Source: Citrus sinensis (Eukaryota > Streptophyta > Magnoliopsida > Sapindales > Rutaceae). From it: a stretch of DNA of 64,000 bases. Under the pieces are notes generated by a model. The model was not told the DNA's origin. It did no database searches and saw only the letters and a list, made by a program, of their open reading frames with translations. Below are positions 11,632 to 24,778 of the stretch, piece by piece (position 1 is the stretch's first letter; each line of letters begins with the position of its first letter). Location of the stretch: the NCBI RefSeq assembly GCF_022201045.2, contig NC_068564.1, positions 30,223,001-30,287,000 of the forward strand, written 5' to 3'. The position numbers and the translations under genes were made by a program.

Positions 11632-13434
11632 TTAGTATTTCGCTTCTTGATAATCTTGGCTGCTGTAAGGCCTAAAAGCTTCCGAGATCCAATTGTTCTT
11701 CCTCCAAGATTTCCATCCCATTTCTTCACAAATCTCATCGCTATGGTTAATGCTGAATGTAGAAATGCAGTGTCTCTTGAAAAATCTAGTCGTTTGCTTC
11801 ATTATTTCCACCTCTTTAGTTGTTTGCTCAAGCATTTTTTCAACAGCTGGAAGCTTGAATTTCTGATCAGCAAGCCTAGCCAACCATTTGCACCTTATCT
11901 CTGCTGTCTGAAGATTTGACACAGTCTCAATGTAACCCACAAATGCCATGTTGGGTATCAACGGATGAATAGTGCCCCTGCCGCACATATTAACGTACAC
12001 ATTCTTCCGTCAGCACATGCATTAATTAAAGCAACAGTATTGATCCATGCAGCACAATCATCCAGTAATATTACACAACGTATACGTCAAGATTAGTTTA
12101 CCTGTACAAGGGCATGATCCCCGAAGAGTCGGCAAGTAGACTTGAGAAGGGTTTTGGTAATATAGATTGGAGCTTCTTCTTGCCATCGTAGCCAGTAGCA
12201 AGAAGAACAACATCAGCTTCCAATTTGGACTTGTCTTCAAACTCAATTCCTCCACTCCAAAACCACCATTTTGGCGCTCTTTTGAATAATATGTTCCCCT
12301 TTTCTGCTTCAGAGAAGAAATTTTCTGGCAAAATTGCCATTTGGCAAGATGCATAGTCCTCCTCAAATGGATGATCTGGTTTTAGCCCAAACTTCACAAG
12401 AGGTAGCTTCCACACCAAGTAGGACTCTATGAACTTCGAAATTGCTTTTCGCTGTTTTTTTTTAAAGAACAAAAATTAAGTTTCTGTATTAGTTAATGAA
12501 AAAAATACTTATATAGGTGCGGATATTAGTGTCTTGTAAATGTAAAGTTCAAGTAATTCAGTGTTTGTGTTTTTGTAACACGATAGAGTTCATATTATAC
12601 TGAAATTAGTTACTAATTACTAACTGAGCATTTCACAAAACGCGGACATCTGGCACTGGAAAATAAGTATTATTAATGTCCTAAAATAAAAAATAACAAA
12701 GAACTTTGAATTTACCATGGGTGATAATATGGAACAAAGGGAGGTCCTGAGGAAGCCTAAGTTTGGCCTCGGATGGAGAAATTGAGAAGACCTTGTTGAA
12801 TAAAATAAGAAAAAGGGCAATCCCCATATCCTGTATGATGGAAGAGTCCAGTGTAAAGTCCTTATCACCATTGTACATGGCTGTCCGTTTGGTCCTTCAA
12901 TAGATAAAGAAATTAAACCAAACATATGTCAGTTTCTAAGTAATGGAAAAGACAATAATTAAATCTCTCATCTGGCATTCAATTAATTTGTCATGGAAAC
13001 AGACATTAGTTGTCTAGCTTGGAGGAAAAAAAAAATTATTAGTAAAATTGCTCATCCTGGATATTCTTAATATTCTTCTAAAATTTCTCTTATTCTTAAT
13101 TTCTACTTCATTACTTTCAATGAAATTTCTATTCAACTAGTCAATATATTATTTCCTTTTGTGGAAAGTCATTTCCTCAAGTTCTAGGAGATTCATATAA
13201 CCCTAGAGCAAATAATTATTGGATTGCGAAGTCAAAGAGCTGGTTAGTATCAAATCAGCAGAAAGCATACAAATCAATAAAACAAAAAGAACGAGGAAGG
13301 AATTCTCTCAGTCAAACTATTTGAGGAAGGAATTCTCTCAGTCAAACTATCTTAAATAATTTATTTAGACTCTATCAAACTATCGCATATAATTTTTATA
13401 TATTTTCCTCTATCCTCACACACGCGCGCGCGCG

Positions 13435-13466
<32 letters not shown>

Positions 13467-14521
13467 ATTCAACTTGTACAAGTTAACGTGACATTATTAT
13501 AATTTGGAACTTGACACTTAATCACTTTCTCCTAATAAACAAGAGATATATCACAATCGTGGAAATTTTAATTAAGATGTACATTAGAATTTCACCAGCA
13601 TAAATATATCTAAGGTGTGCCAAATAAATTCCACCATTAAATTGTGTTAAATAGAGATATTACATGCCGTATTTCTATCAATAAATGTATATATTAGAAT
13701 CTTCTTAGCTAGGTTAATTAATTTTTTGGATACCTTGATTTGCCTCAGCGCACTCTACAGCCAAATCAATAGCTGATTTTCTGTAGCCGATAATTGCAAC
13801 TTTCTTTCCTTGAAGTAGCTCCGTAGCTGCTTCTTTGTCAAGCTTTGAGTAATCCATGGAGTGCAATACCTTGCCACCAAATATTTCTTCACCTTTGTTT
13901 GCTGGGAAAGTTGGCATTCTTGGGATGTCTCCAAACTTTCCAATACACATCACAAGCAACTCGAACCCGTACCACTGTATCATGAAACACAATAGATGCC
14001 TTAATTAATTATTATTATTATTATTTTTAGAAAATCAGCTAAATTGCCATGTTTTGTTTCAGTAAATTAATTATTTTCCTTTTATGTTTCAAAACCCATC
14101 AAAACTCCACCACTGTTAAAAAGAAAGAAATGTTAACTTTAACAATAAGCCATTTGGTCATGCTATCTTCCAGATAACCTATCAAATACCGAATAGCTTG
14201 TAACTATGGATATTTAGATAAATCATAATCATTTGACCTAAAAGCTTTAAGGTTGCAGACAAGAGCCAAACAATACTAGTATTAATTAAAGACATGGCTT
14301 AACAGCCTATCCCACATGAAAGTCGGTGGTGTTAAAAGATTTAAACAAAGACCCAAAAATGAGCGTTTCCAATTTTAAGATTAAATCGATCAAGACAATG
14401 GTAAAAAAAAATGAGCTGACATTTTAATTGAGGTACCCGATGAACACCTGAGGGGTTGAATACAAAACTTTGGCTTTAATATGTCACGTGTTTAAATAAA
14501 CCACTCAACCTACAAGCTTAA

Positions 14522-14553
<32 letters not shown>

Positions 14554-15065
14554 GAAGAAAGAATAAAATTTTTGCGATGGGCGTATAACTTGGAATTAAT
14601 TAAAATAACAACCTGAATGGCTTGATTGGTCTCAACAGCTACTTCCCAGACAGGATGGCCTTTTAATAAAGAGCCATACTCTCCAGCAGTATCAGAAACT
14701 CGGGCAGTGTCACGGTCACCAAGGTGCCGAATTTCCACCACCTTTGAGTTAAACTTGATGTATTTGAGTACATCAAAGTGAACAGCATAGCCATGCAAGT
14801 AATCCAATAGCTCAACATGAGAAGGAAAGCTTGCATCATCCCTTTCAGGCCAAGGATAATCCGAAAACTGGAAATCACATCGAGGGGTTTGGAGCTTAGT
14901 TGAGTTAAAAGAGCAATGTTTCCAAACACCCCCAATTGAATTTGTGGCCTCAAAAACCAATGGATCATAATGGCGAAGCTGTTTAGCGGTAGCTATACCA
15001 CTAATGCCAGCCCCAATGATCCCAATTTTGGAAGAATATTGAACATGGTTTTGTGCACTAGCCAT
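11632..15065 (-). CDS. Flavin-containing monooxygenase, FMO1-like, five exons
   Basis: Exons on the minus strand: 15065-14613, 13974-13734, 12894-12716, 12451-12102, 11977-11632; phases close exactly to 522 residues. FAD-binding GAGISG at about residues 18-23; the FMO signature FGGKVLHSMDY (FxGxxxHxxxY) and the later LATGYDG motif are present. The second nucleotide-binding motif reads IIGYRKSAID, so the last glycines of GxGxxG are replaced, as I recall for plant FMO1-type proteins. The C-terminal region (KRHCISTFSI, SSQDY) closely resembles Arabidopsis FMO1, which N-hydroxylates pipecolic acid to make the systemic immunity signal NHP. Orthology and substrate are inferred. The start is the ATG at 15065; an in-frame upstream extension has only a TTG. 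Intron 1 carries a 31-G run and intron 2 a CA/CG/TA microsatellite and a 30-bp tandem duplication. Confidence 0.9.
13293..13350. repeat. Tandem duplication, 30-bp unit
   Basis: GAGGAAGGAATTCTCTCAGT and the following bases to 13320 are repeated perfectly at 13323-13350. It lies in intron 2 of the FMO gene and has no effect on coding. Confidence 0.9.
13417..13466. repeat. Compound (CA)(CG)(CA)(TA) microsatellite
   Basis: Alternating purine-pyrimidine run of about 50 bases in intron 2 of the FMO gene. The CG/CA part could adopt Z-DNA under torsion. Confidence 0.9.
14522..14552. repeat. Homopolymer of 31 G in an FMO intron
   Basis: Uninterrupted G run on the plus strand, so the FMO transcript carries a C run in intron 1, 61 bases downstream of the exon 1 donor. 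Such a tract is rare in AT-rich plant DNA and can form a G-quadruplex on the plus strand. Exact length may be affected by sequencing slippage. Confidence 0.85.
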
Positions 15066-15143
15066 ATTATTGCTCAATATGATGATACAACTAATGCTTT
15101 CTCGTGCGTTTTATTGTGAAGTTGGAAGTGCAAGAATGCGAGC

Positions 15144-15151
15144 TATTTATA
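15144..15151 (-). promoter_or_regulatory. TATA box of the FMO1-like gene
   Basis: Reads TATAAATA on the minus strand, about 80 bases upstream of the start codon. This spacing fits a core promoter with a short leader. Confidence 0.6.
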
Positions 15152-16277
15152 GAGCAGGATGGTGACTAATTTCCTTCATTAACATATGGCTCTTAGTTAA
15201 TTAAGTGAGTATTGGTTGGTTCAATGGTAGTCCACGCAGTCGTTTTCTCTGTCCACTTCATGATAATTAGGTAAATTGTGAAAGTATTTATTTCTCTCTT
15301 TTTAAAAATAAAAAATAAAAAACTAGTTGAAAATTTTTCAAGTAAAACATTTAATAACTAGTTTAGTTTTTTGGTTCACATGCAAAACACACCACGTATC
15401 ATTAAAAAAATTATTTCCTTATGAGTTGTGACCAACTAAAATGAGATTTTTGTGCATGATGCAAGCATAACACCTTAAACGCTTTCCATAAGAGGTAATG
15501 ATGCCTTGATCCATTCGCCATTTATTTTTCATTATCAGAATTTTGCTTTGTTTTATGATAAATAATTGTAAATATGAGTCACTTATGTGCATGAATAAAA
15601 TATATAAAAGACCGATTTGAATTCTTGTGTTCCCATAGTTTTGTGATTAATTTGACCATTGTAATCTTCAGGCCATGTTTTCGTAGTTGTACTTGGTTGA
15701 GGTCAATGAGTTTTTATAATTTTGTTACACTAGACACTAGAGGTCTATCTACTAATTTATTTATGAAGATTTCCACGGTAGCTTGCGCTTACTTATGTTA
15801 CAATTAAATCATTACATAATCTGTACTATGAAACCGTTGACTCACTACTAAAATATATTAGTACGTAGAATATTTATATGTTTCAATTAAGAGTTCAATT
15901 AAATCATAAGAATATTTATATACACAAGATAATTAAAAGATGAATAAGAGTTCAAAGTGGAATACAACATAGAGAAAAATTATGCATCTTAATTTGAGAA
16001 CTAAGAATGGCAGATAAAAAAAAAATTGTTATATTGAGTGATATCAAAAATATCTGACATTGATTAAAAATAGTTATTGGACTAATAATATTAGCACGAG
16101 GAAACATTCAACTCTGGAGCCATTTTTTGATTGTAAGTTAGGCCGGACTTTGTAGTGTTAGAGCCGGCCAAACTTTTACAAGAGTAAGTCTATACTGTTT
16201 TATTACGTGACAAGCACTAGTAAAAAACATTGGTCTGCATCTGATAGGTGTATTGGAAAAAAAAAAGGGGGGGTGGG

Positions 16278-16721
16278 GGGAGATTGTTAGTTTCTCCCTA
16301 TTGAAATCAATGTATATTATTTATTCCCTATTATTTTCATCATACCTACTAACCTCTACAACAGCATAAGTGCACAATATTACCCTTATTTTCACACATT
16401 TTTATTCATATTTATTATAAATTAAATTAATCATATAAATTGAAATTAAAATTAAAATAATTAAATACAAAAAAAAAAGAAAAATAGTTTTTGGTATGAA
16501 TAAAAAATTAACAATAAGATATTTTTCTTGAATTTTTTATTTTTAAACATTTTTCTTATAGTAAATATATATTTTTATATTCCTAAGATCAAATATCAAG
16601 AAAATGACCCATTTATCCCTCTTTTCCTTTAAACATTCTTGTGTCAAAGGAGAGTACTATTGAATATTAAGGGATAAGTGGTATATATCGACTTTAGTAT
16701 AGAGAAAACTAACAATCTCCC
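16278..16721. mobile_element. MITE with GGGAGATTGTTAGTTT ends
   Basis: Left end GGGAGATTGTTAGTTTCTC matches the reverse complement of the right end (GAGAAAACTAACAATCTCCC). The inside is AT-rich with no ORF. Its ends and part of its interior resemble the 730-bp element at 37991-38720, so both belong to one family. The left flank is a long A then G tract, which blurs any target duplication. Confidence 0.65.
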
Positions 16722-18007
16722 TTGAAAAAAATAGCTATTAGACTAATAATATAAGCTTAACGTAACTCTCAACTCCTGAGTTAGTTTTTCAATATGAGTT
16801 AAATCCATATTAGGAGAACCCTAAAACAATTCTTGGTTAGACTTTTCAAGGTGGTAGATAGACTTCAATTTTTCGTAGCAAACCCTAAATTTTTGGTTTA
16901 TAAGATACAAGTTAATGTAAACAAATACTTACGAAATTTAACCAATAATTTGTGAAGTAAATCCAACCAGAGTACCAATGCATGGTAGCTAGAGAAAATT
17001 TTTAATATTCTATAGAAGTCGCATATTAGTACCATTTTATCCAAAAACTTTATCAAATTCCACATTTTTTCTGAAAATCCTGTAGTCTCGGTCTAGCTGG
17101 GCTAGTTCTCTGTCTTTCACTTTGGAAAAAAAAAAAAAAAAGAAGTAGAAAAATCTGGGATACTAAGGAAGAAGGTGCGCGGAAAGGCGGCTACAGGACT
17201 TGGGTGATAGCTTGGAAAAAGTATCTGATAATACATATATCGACAAGAAAAGTGCGTGCATGTATAGAAATTAATTCTTGTCCCCATGACTAAAGATAAG
17301 AGACAAACGTGATGAATTTGTCCATTAGTAAATGTGTGAAAGTTAATTGGTCTCCGAAACGAATACATCAATGGAAAATTCTTGTTAACTACCTTTTTTT
17401 ATTTTATTTAATCCATTGAAAGTTAACTATCAATTTCATTTGTATATCCAATTTCTTTTCTAGTGAAATATTACTTTCGAGCTAATTTAAGCAGTTCAAG
17501 TAAAGTAATTTGTTTCTCAGTCTCAGCAATTTCCTGACAGTTTTGGTACACTTGGTTCTAGAGAATGATAGTTCTTGAAGTCCAAATTTTTGTGCGGAGT
17601 CCATTTGGTGGTTGAAGTTATTTAACATATATACACATCTATCATATATCGCTACCAAGACTTTACACGGAATTTGAAAGTCAGAAGAGTAATGCTGAAT
17701 CAAGCCCTACATAGCCGGTGTTATTTTTCTCAATTTTATATACACTCAAATTTTGTAAGCCTCTGCTTTAGTTTTCTGTTGCAAAAAGAGATCATGAATT
17801 CTGTCTCACTGCAGTGCAGATAATGAAACTCCGATAGCTACGGGCAATATGCGATGCAAGCATGACTCGTGCGTGCATGTATTCAGCGATGCTAATTAAT
17901 GTCTGTGCTCGAGTTAATTAATAACTAGTTTTAACTTGAAAGAAATAGATTGTAACTGTTCCATATTGACACGTACTTTGACCAGTACTCTACCGAAAAA
18001 CATGATC

Positions 18008-18178
18008 CACGTGTCACCTAATAATACAGTACATTGATAAACCAAGCTGATCCTAAATTTGTCCTATGCATGCAGATAGCATGTTATCAGCCGCCTGACG
18101 GCTGACAGCCTTCAAGAATTAGAACTCTTGTTGGCGTTACGTTGCCAACCGAAGAGGCAACCGCCGCTAAAGGCGGCG
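18008..18178. promoter_or_regulatory. G-box, GCC-box and three GC-rich hairpins
   Basis: CACGTG followed by TC (ABRE/G-box) at 18008-18013 and a GCC-box AGCCGCC at 18089-18095. Three perfect 6-bp stems follow within 91 bases: CAGCCG/CGGCTG (18088-18104), GTTGGC/GCCAAC (18130-18149) and CGCCGC/GCGGCG (18162-18178). The block stands out from AT-rich flanks. Whether it is a distal enhancer, a promoter of an unseen transcript or a structured RNA cannot be told. Confidence 0.35.
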
Positions 18179-20960
18179 TGGAACCACAGCATATCTCTTA
18201 GATTTCACTTAGTTTCCGGAGAGGAAAGTGCATGTGTGACATTATGTTATATCATTATTGGTGCTGTATCATATGCATGCATGCATCCGTACTGCTGGCA
18301 TGTTTTGCTCAAGACAAAGGCAGCTGAAGAAGTGTGCCACTTACTCACTCCAAGCTAGCAATAACACAGGCCGGCCTCTTGCCGCGTGTCTACAAGTAAA
18401 ATGATAATTTAACACTTTGGTCTTAAGTTGGGATTGACCAAAATATAATCGAGTTATCAATCCGTGCATCTCAAGTAATATTCTTTCTCTAATTATTTGA
18501 TGCTTGCCAAATTATATCTAAAGTAAAAGTGAGAAATTCTTAGGACGTCTGAGGTCTGTACTACGTCATTCATACAATAATTAACGATTCAAATCATATG
18601 TTTTTATGTTGAAAATTAATCAAACTAATGGGTGTTTATCTTAAAATAAAATACGCATCATAACTACATTGGTTGATTGCGTATTACCTAAAAAGTATAT
18701 CTACTTTTTTTTAATTAAATAATGTGGTAATACCAAATAAAAACACAAAAGAAAAAAATAGAAAAATAAAGGTGTGTTTGGTATTTTTATTGGATTTTTG
18801 TTTTTCGTTTTGCAAGAATAATGATATAAACGGCCACTTCTAAGGCACTTTTTGTTTAATTTTTATATTTGAGAAAAAAAAAGGATTGTAAGTCTTCTTT
18901 ATTTTAAAGGTCCCATATATTTTCACTTTTTTCAAATGTATTTAGTATATCAGAAGTAATGATATATAGAGTTAAATTTAATATAACTATCATTTGCATG
19001 TTGATTTTTAAAACAAATGAATAAAAGGAAAAACATTATTTGGTATTATACACCTGATGTAGTAGCTCCAATATATTTTAGAATTTCTCACTTTTTGTTT
19101 AAATTTTATTAATATAAATAGAAAGACACCCTTTTATTATGAGATTTGATCAGATAAATCTTTTTCTTTTTTTAACTATTAACTTAAATGAAAGAGTGTA
19201 TAATTTTTTTTAAAAAAAAAATGATCAAATTCAAAATTTCCCCTATGTAATAATAATTTTTTAAAAAAATGAACGACAAAATATGGTCAAAGAATGACAT
19301 TGCTTGTCGCCACATTTTTTTCTATCCCACATAACAAAGATCGAGTCCAATAGTGGGTAACTTGAAATTGTCATATTAGTTAACATATTAAGGAATCATT
19401 CATGTGTGCAAGTCTGGTACTAAAGTTGAACCTTTACTCTGTATTCAAATTTTATAAACATAATATTACTAATTAAAATTTTTAATGTACGAGCAGATGA
19501 ATTAATTATTTAAGCAAGCAAACTAATTAAATACTTGGCAACAAATTGTGTGGCGTCATTGAGTTTTCCATGTGAAATGAAGTAGCATTCTCAACTCTCA
19601 ACCACCTTGTACATTACCATCATGTATTGAAATTAATTCAAAAGTTCAAGGCCATACGTGCTTCACAGCTAGCTCAGTCAACAAAACTGCATGCTCTTGT
19701 TAGTTGTTTGTGATTTTTTTTTTAATTACTATATGTATTAAACAAATATAAATTTATTCATATTTACATGAGACACCCATTGGAACCAACTAGATTTCTA
19801 CTTTAAATTTTTCTATTTAGTCACTTACATGTTTCCAATATTGAAAGGATATTTACTCTAATTAAGACATCTGTTGGGACCATCTAGATTTCTATCCTCT
19901 TTTTTTTTTTAATCACTTACATGCATTCAAATATTAAAAGAAATATCTACTCTACTCACAAACTAATAGAAAAAATTACTGTACTTAATTTTTAATTGGG
20001 GGAGGAATGAAATTGAGTCCGAACCATGCTCTCATCAAAACCAGGCCATGGGTTCACCGCTCCGCTCTGGGTAGCCCGGAGGGAGTTGTTTGTGAGTTAA
20101 ATAGCTAGGCATGTGTTTCTAATTTTCCAACTCTAACCACACATGTGGGCTCTTTTCTAAATGTTTGTTTAATTATGAAAGCTGACCAGAGATAAAGTCT
20201 TTTGGATTGATAAGTCTTCCTATACAATCTTAGATTTAATTTAATCATATTGACAGAGTCGAAAGTTGGAATTCATATTAAATTTTGGTAGGAGTAAGGA
20301 TTTGTAAACCTCATGTTAAGGTCAATTATCAAGACTCTTTCAAAAAAGAAAACTAAGGAGGATTATAAAGACTTTCTCGAGTCTTGATTAGTCAATTAAA
20401 GAAATTAATGAATTAATGAAGTGTAAGAGTTTTTTTTTTTTTTTGTGTATGTGAATTTTCTAAAATATGTTATATCTATAATGGGCTAGATTATGATTGA
20501 TTCTCAACTTAAAATCGTTTTTGCAATTTGTTTGAGCCAAATTTATGATATATTATTTTTTTATGACTTTTAGGAGGTGGACAAAGTTTAAATTAATTTT
20601 TAAAAGTCTATATATTTTAAAATTTGAAATTGATGGTTAGTTAAAAATAAATAAATGATTAAAACCGCTCCGGTATTAATTTACTTTTTATACATATAAA
20701 ATTTATTCTAGTTAGTAAAACTTTGGTAAGTTAGTACTTGATAAATTAATACACTAATCAAATAATAATTTTTTGTGTTAAATTATATGTTGATTAATTA
20801 ATATATTTCTTTTGTCCAGTGGTATTAATTTATCCTTTGATGGACATCAAACCAATGAGTAAGATGGGATATTATAATTCACATGGTTGAATAAAATTTC
20901 AAGAAATTTTTTTTAAAAAAAAAACTGATCTGTGGGCTAGTCAACTCAATTATTCAACGA

Positions 20961-21053
20961 GAGTAGTGCTAGAGAGAGAAGCATGAGAGAAAGACAAGGG
21001 AATTTTGCTTTCTCTCGTCTTTCTCTCGTATTTCTCTACACCAAATATTTTCC
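20961..21053. mobile_element. Mini-MITE, copy 1 (93 bp, 9-bp target duplication)
   Basis: Flanked by ATTCAACGA at 20952-20960 and 21054-21062. It starts GAGTAGTGCTAG and ends ATATTTTCC, with the two halves largely complementary (GAGAGAAAGAC against GTCTTTCTCTC). Same family as 24779-24908. The 9-bp duplication suggests Mutator-type mobilisation. Confidence 0.75.
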
Positions 21054-21815
21054 ATTCAACGAGAGTAAAATGTCAATCTTGTATCTCTCCTTTCACAACA
21101 ATTTTTTAATAGTCTTGCAATCATACTTAAATTCAACCTAGATATTTTTTATTTCATTTTATTCCTCCGGAGTAGTTATTATTATGTGATGATGGTCACG
21201 ATTTACGAGATTTTCAATTTACAAGGTTTTTGTTTTTCAATTTTTTTTTTAGTGGTTATGGTGGATGCTTTTGGCCTTTGGGTGTTCTTTCATTTTTCCA
21301 CGCCCCAATATCTCTTTCACAAGTTTGGGACAATAATACAAAGAAACTAGAGAAATTTCTGCTGTCAATTCTTGTTTAATTTGTATAAAAATCAATAAAT
21401 GTGATCAATATGTGCCACAAGTAGCAAGTTACGAGTCCTCTTTACTTCATAAAGGTGGGAAAAAAAATTCAGGTACCGTGTACAACATGTACAATACCTA
21501 TATGTGTCCATAAACTTACAAGTAATTTGATAGAAAAATTGATGCCAATGACTCTAATGTCCATTATCTACGAACCCTATTATCTTTCAACCATCATCGT
21601 TTTAAAATTTTAGTGTGAAAATTTTAGGAAAATGGCAGGTTAATTGCGAGAGTATTATTCATCAAAGACTTCCTTTCTTACATGTTCATCTATAATTTCA
21701 TATTCATGCAATTTTACAATCGCAAAGGTGAAGAAAAAAGAAAGCCAGTAGAATATTAATTATTACATAGAACTGAGGCAAACATGCATTCTACAAGCAA
21801 GCCCTAAAACTTAAT

Positions 21816-24370
21816 TCAAAGAGCAACAGGGTATCTGTCAACACAGTCAAGCCATGGATTCCTAGCAGGCTTCTTGACACGGCGCATTGCCTGCCAAACA
21901 ACACTATTGCACTTGAACCCCGAACCAAACGCTATTTGCCAAACTCTATCTCCTCTTTTAACTCTCTCTTTAGCTTCCAAGTACGCTAGTTCATACCAAA
22001 TGCTACTGCTTGACGTGTTGCCAAAGCGATGCAATGTCATTCTCGACGCCTCCATGTTCTTTTCACTCAGCTCAAGGTTCTTCTGTAGTTCATCCAACAC
22101 CGTCTTGCTCGCTGCGTGCACGCAAAAATGCTCGAACGCCAGCTTGTAATCGGGAATGTAGGGCTTTGTGCTCGCTAAAGATGAGGAACGGGACTTATCG
22201 GCGCTGCCGCTGAATAAGTGGCGCCAGACTAAGGTGGCGAAGAAGAAGAGCTGTTCGGAGAATGGAAGAACCAGAGGCCCCAATGTCGTGATGTTTGTTT
22301 TGAGAGCATCACCCCCTATTTCCATTATATTTTTACTCACCTTCAGCCCTCTGAATCCTTGTTCATCTTCCTCTTGGTAAACGCTCCTGATGAATGCATG
22401 AACGAATTTAGGTTTTGTTGATGATTTGATTGAAAAACATATAATGAAATACACACCAAATTTTAAGTGGCAGTGTGGAAGCCTCAGAAGAATTAATTTG
22501 TGTTGATGGGATGCAACTAAAATTCTGCTAATAAATTAATTTATAAATTGAGAAACAGATTCTCTTTCTCTGAACTCACCCGTTTATATATGCTATTAAT
22601 AGCCCTTTAAATAATGTAACAGCATCTTTGCCAAAAGGACAGAGGTTTTTTCTTAGTGGCCTACTTATGTTGTTACTTCACACGTACATGACAACCAACC
22701 TTTCAAGGTTTTGAACGATATAATCCATAACACTATTGTATAAGACTGATGCATATTAGATTGATTTTACTTAATTATTTAATAATTGAATGAGGATTCA
22801 CCGTAATATTTTTATAAAAGTTCGAACTCTTAACTTTTACTATTGTAAATATAAGGACAAGGACTCTGGCCAAACTTACTTATATTATCACTTTCAATTT
22901 TCCGATTCTGAAAACAGTGAAGAGTGTAATTAATTAGTAGCATATTTTTAAAATTACAACTAAAAGATGGAAACCAACATTCTCGTTTCCATCATTTTTT
23001 TGGAAACAGGTTTGTAGTAAGAAAAAAATACTGGAGCCTACCGCATCAAATTCGATACATTCTAATTAGATTTTATCTCACATAATTTACATTTATTTAT
23101 CTCAGCTAGGTGTGGCTACTGACTTTAAAAAATGATACCAAACTAATTCTTTAGTATTATGAAATTTAATTATAACGAAATCACTGCATATAAAGTAACA
23201 AATTATGAGCACTATGTGTTAATATATATCACACATGCAAACAAAGTAAAAACAAACCTGAAGCTCCGGTCATCGGCGCCGGTATGCGTGCGGACGATGA
23301 GCTGGAGGCGGTACTTGGCGCGGTGATAGTCCCGTCGCCGGTTGGACATGAGGATGGCGGAGCAGCCCATCCGAAAAAAGCAATTAGGAATCATCATGGA
23401 CCGGTCTCGGCCCGCATACCAATTATAGCCCACCATCTCAGTGCTCACAACGACAGCATAATTATTAGGATTAGCCTGCAACATGTCCCGGGCCAAGTCC
23501 ACTCCAATGACGCCGGCGCTGCAGCCCATGCCCCCAAGATTGTAACTTATGATATTCCCTCTCATTTTGTAATGGTTTATTATCATCGCTGAGAGCGATG
23601 GTGTGGGATTAAAGATGCTGCAATTCACGACAAGGATCCCGACGTCCTTCGGCCTCACCTTAGTCTTTTCGAATAGCTCGTCCAGAGCTCCAAACATCAC
23701 CATCGAAGCTTCTAAACGACCGTGTTTCATCGTCATGCAGTTCTCCTCAGCAGACATCACTACCTTGGGGATGTACGTTTCATCTCCAATCCCCGATGAT
23801 TTCATTATTCTCCTTTGAAAATCCAAGCTCGCCTCGTCGGACTTGCTCCATTTTCCTGCCACTTCGATGAACTGCTCTCTCGTCACCTGAAAAATGATTC
23901 GTTAGTTCAACAAGTTCACTGTTTCAGGCTAATGTCAATGTCCAGTAAACGCGCACCTTGAGATCATCGGAGGGGCGATAGCAAGCAAAATCAACGAGAT
24001 AAACGGAGCGAGGGCGTGACATGAAGTAAACGGAGAGCGTGAAGGCGAACACGCCGAAGAAGCCAAGAACGGAGGCGAGATCGTGGCGGGTATCTTCCCA
24101 GAGCTTCTCCCAGAGCTCTTCTCTACTGAGACTCCCCACTTCAGCACTAAACACAAGTAACAACACAGGAATGGTGGCCAAATATATGGCATGGTTGATG
24201 AGGTAATGGTACCCTAGCTTCACGTACTTGAGGTTCACGGACTGGAGAAAATCTGGCAGCCGTCTCCGGACTCTCACAGAGAACGTCAAAGAACCGGCAT
24301 TGGGACCGGAGGACTCGATCCCACGGTTGACAATTTCAGTTGACAGGAGGTCTCGTTCACTTCTAGCCAT
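21816..24370 (-). CDS. 3-ketoacyl-CoA synthase, FIDDLEHEAD/KCS10 type, three exons
   Basis: Exons on the minus strand: 24370-23957, 23886-23258, 22386-21816; 537 residues. KCS enzymes condense malonyl-CoA with long-chain acyl-CoA, the first and rate-limiting step of very-long-chain fatty acid elongation at the ER. The catalytic triad is visible: Cys about 260 in GGMGCSAG, His about 438 in HFCVHAAS, Asn about 471 in RFGNTSSSS. Two hydrophobic N-terminal membrane segments lie about residues 58-78 and 96-115. The N-terminus ([12 protein letters not shown], then [20 protein letters not shown]) and the tail ([12 protein letters not shown]) are what I recall for FIDDLEHEAD, which prevents organ fusion by acting on epidermal cuticle lipids. 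A serine-rich loop ([11 protein letters not shown]) lies before the KPYIPDYKL motif, also a FIDDLEHEAD trait. Paralogy within the FDH clade cannot be excluded. Confidence 0.93.
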
Positions 24371-24439
24371 GACGTTAATGTTATGTGTTATAGCTATCTA
24401 GTTTTGATAAGAATGGTTTTTGAGAGTAGAGTTACTTTA

Positions 24440-24448
24440 TATTTTATA
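24440..24448 (-). promoter_or_regulatory. TATA box of the KCS10-like gene
   Basis: TATAAAATA on the minus strand about 70 bases upstream of the start codon. Confidence 0.6.
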
Positions 24449-24778
24449 ATGTGTAAAGCGCAACTGAATTTATGAATTACGAACAATGACAACTTGGTGG
24501 ATGAAGTGTAGTTAATGTTGTCACCAACTTGACTGCTCAGTCGGTGAGTAGTTGAAAGATTTTATTACATCTCTTAAATTCATCGTTGAATGAGGATTGT
24601 TTGGGTGATTTTTTTTTTTTTGTTTTTTAAAGAGAAGAATTTCATTAATAAGAAAAAAGGAGAGAAAATTTGTAATTTAAGTAATAGAATGATATTTTAG
24701 CAAACATCAATTATCTTCAAAATGGTTCTTCCGAATAGAAATTGATGGGTAATTCCACCGAACGAAAGAATTACAAAA

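Larger units (their letters stand above)
15152..21815. other. Intergenic, AT-rich with small transposons
   Basis: Beyond the FMO promoter no coding gene is supported. Contents seen: a ~445-bp inverted-repeat element (about 16278-16721), a motif/hairpin cluster (about 17980-18180), and a 93-bp mini-element (20961-21053). The rest is low-complexity AT-rich DNA. Confidence 0.55.

Noticed and set aside
15066-15077. Four-residue N-terminal extension of the FMO
   Set aside because: It depends on a TTG start; ATG 15065 gives the usual MAS-type N-terminus.
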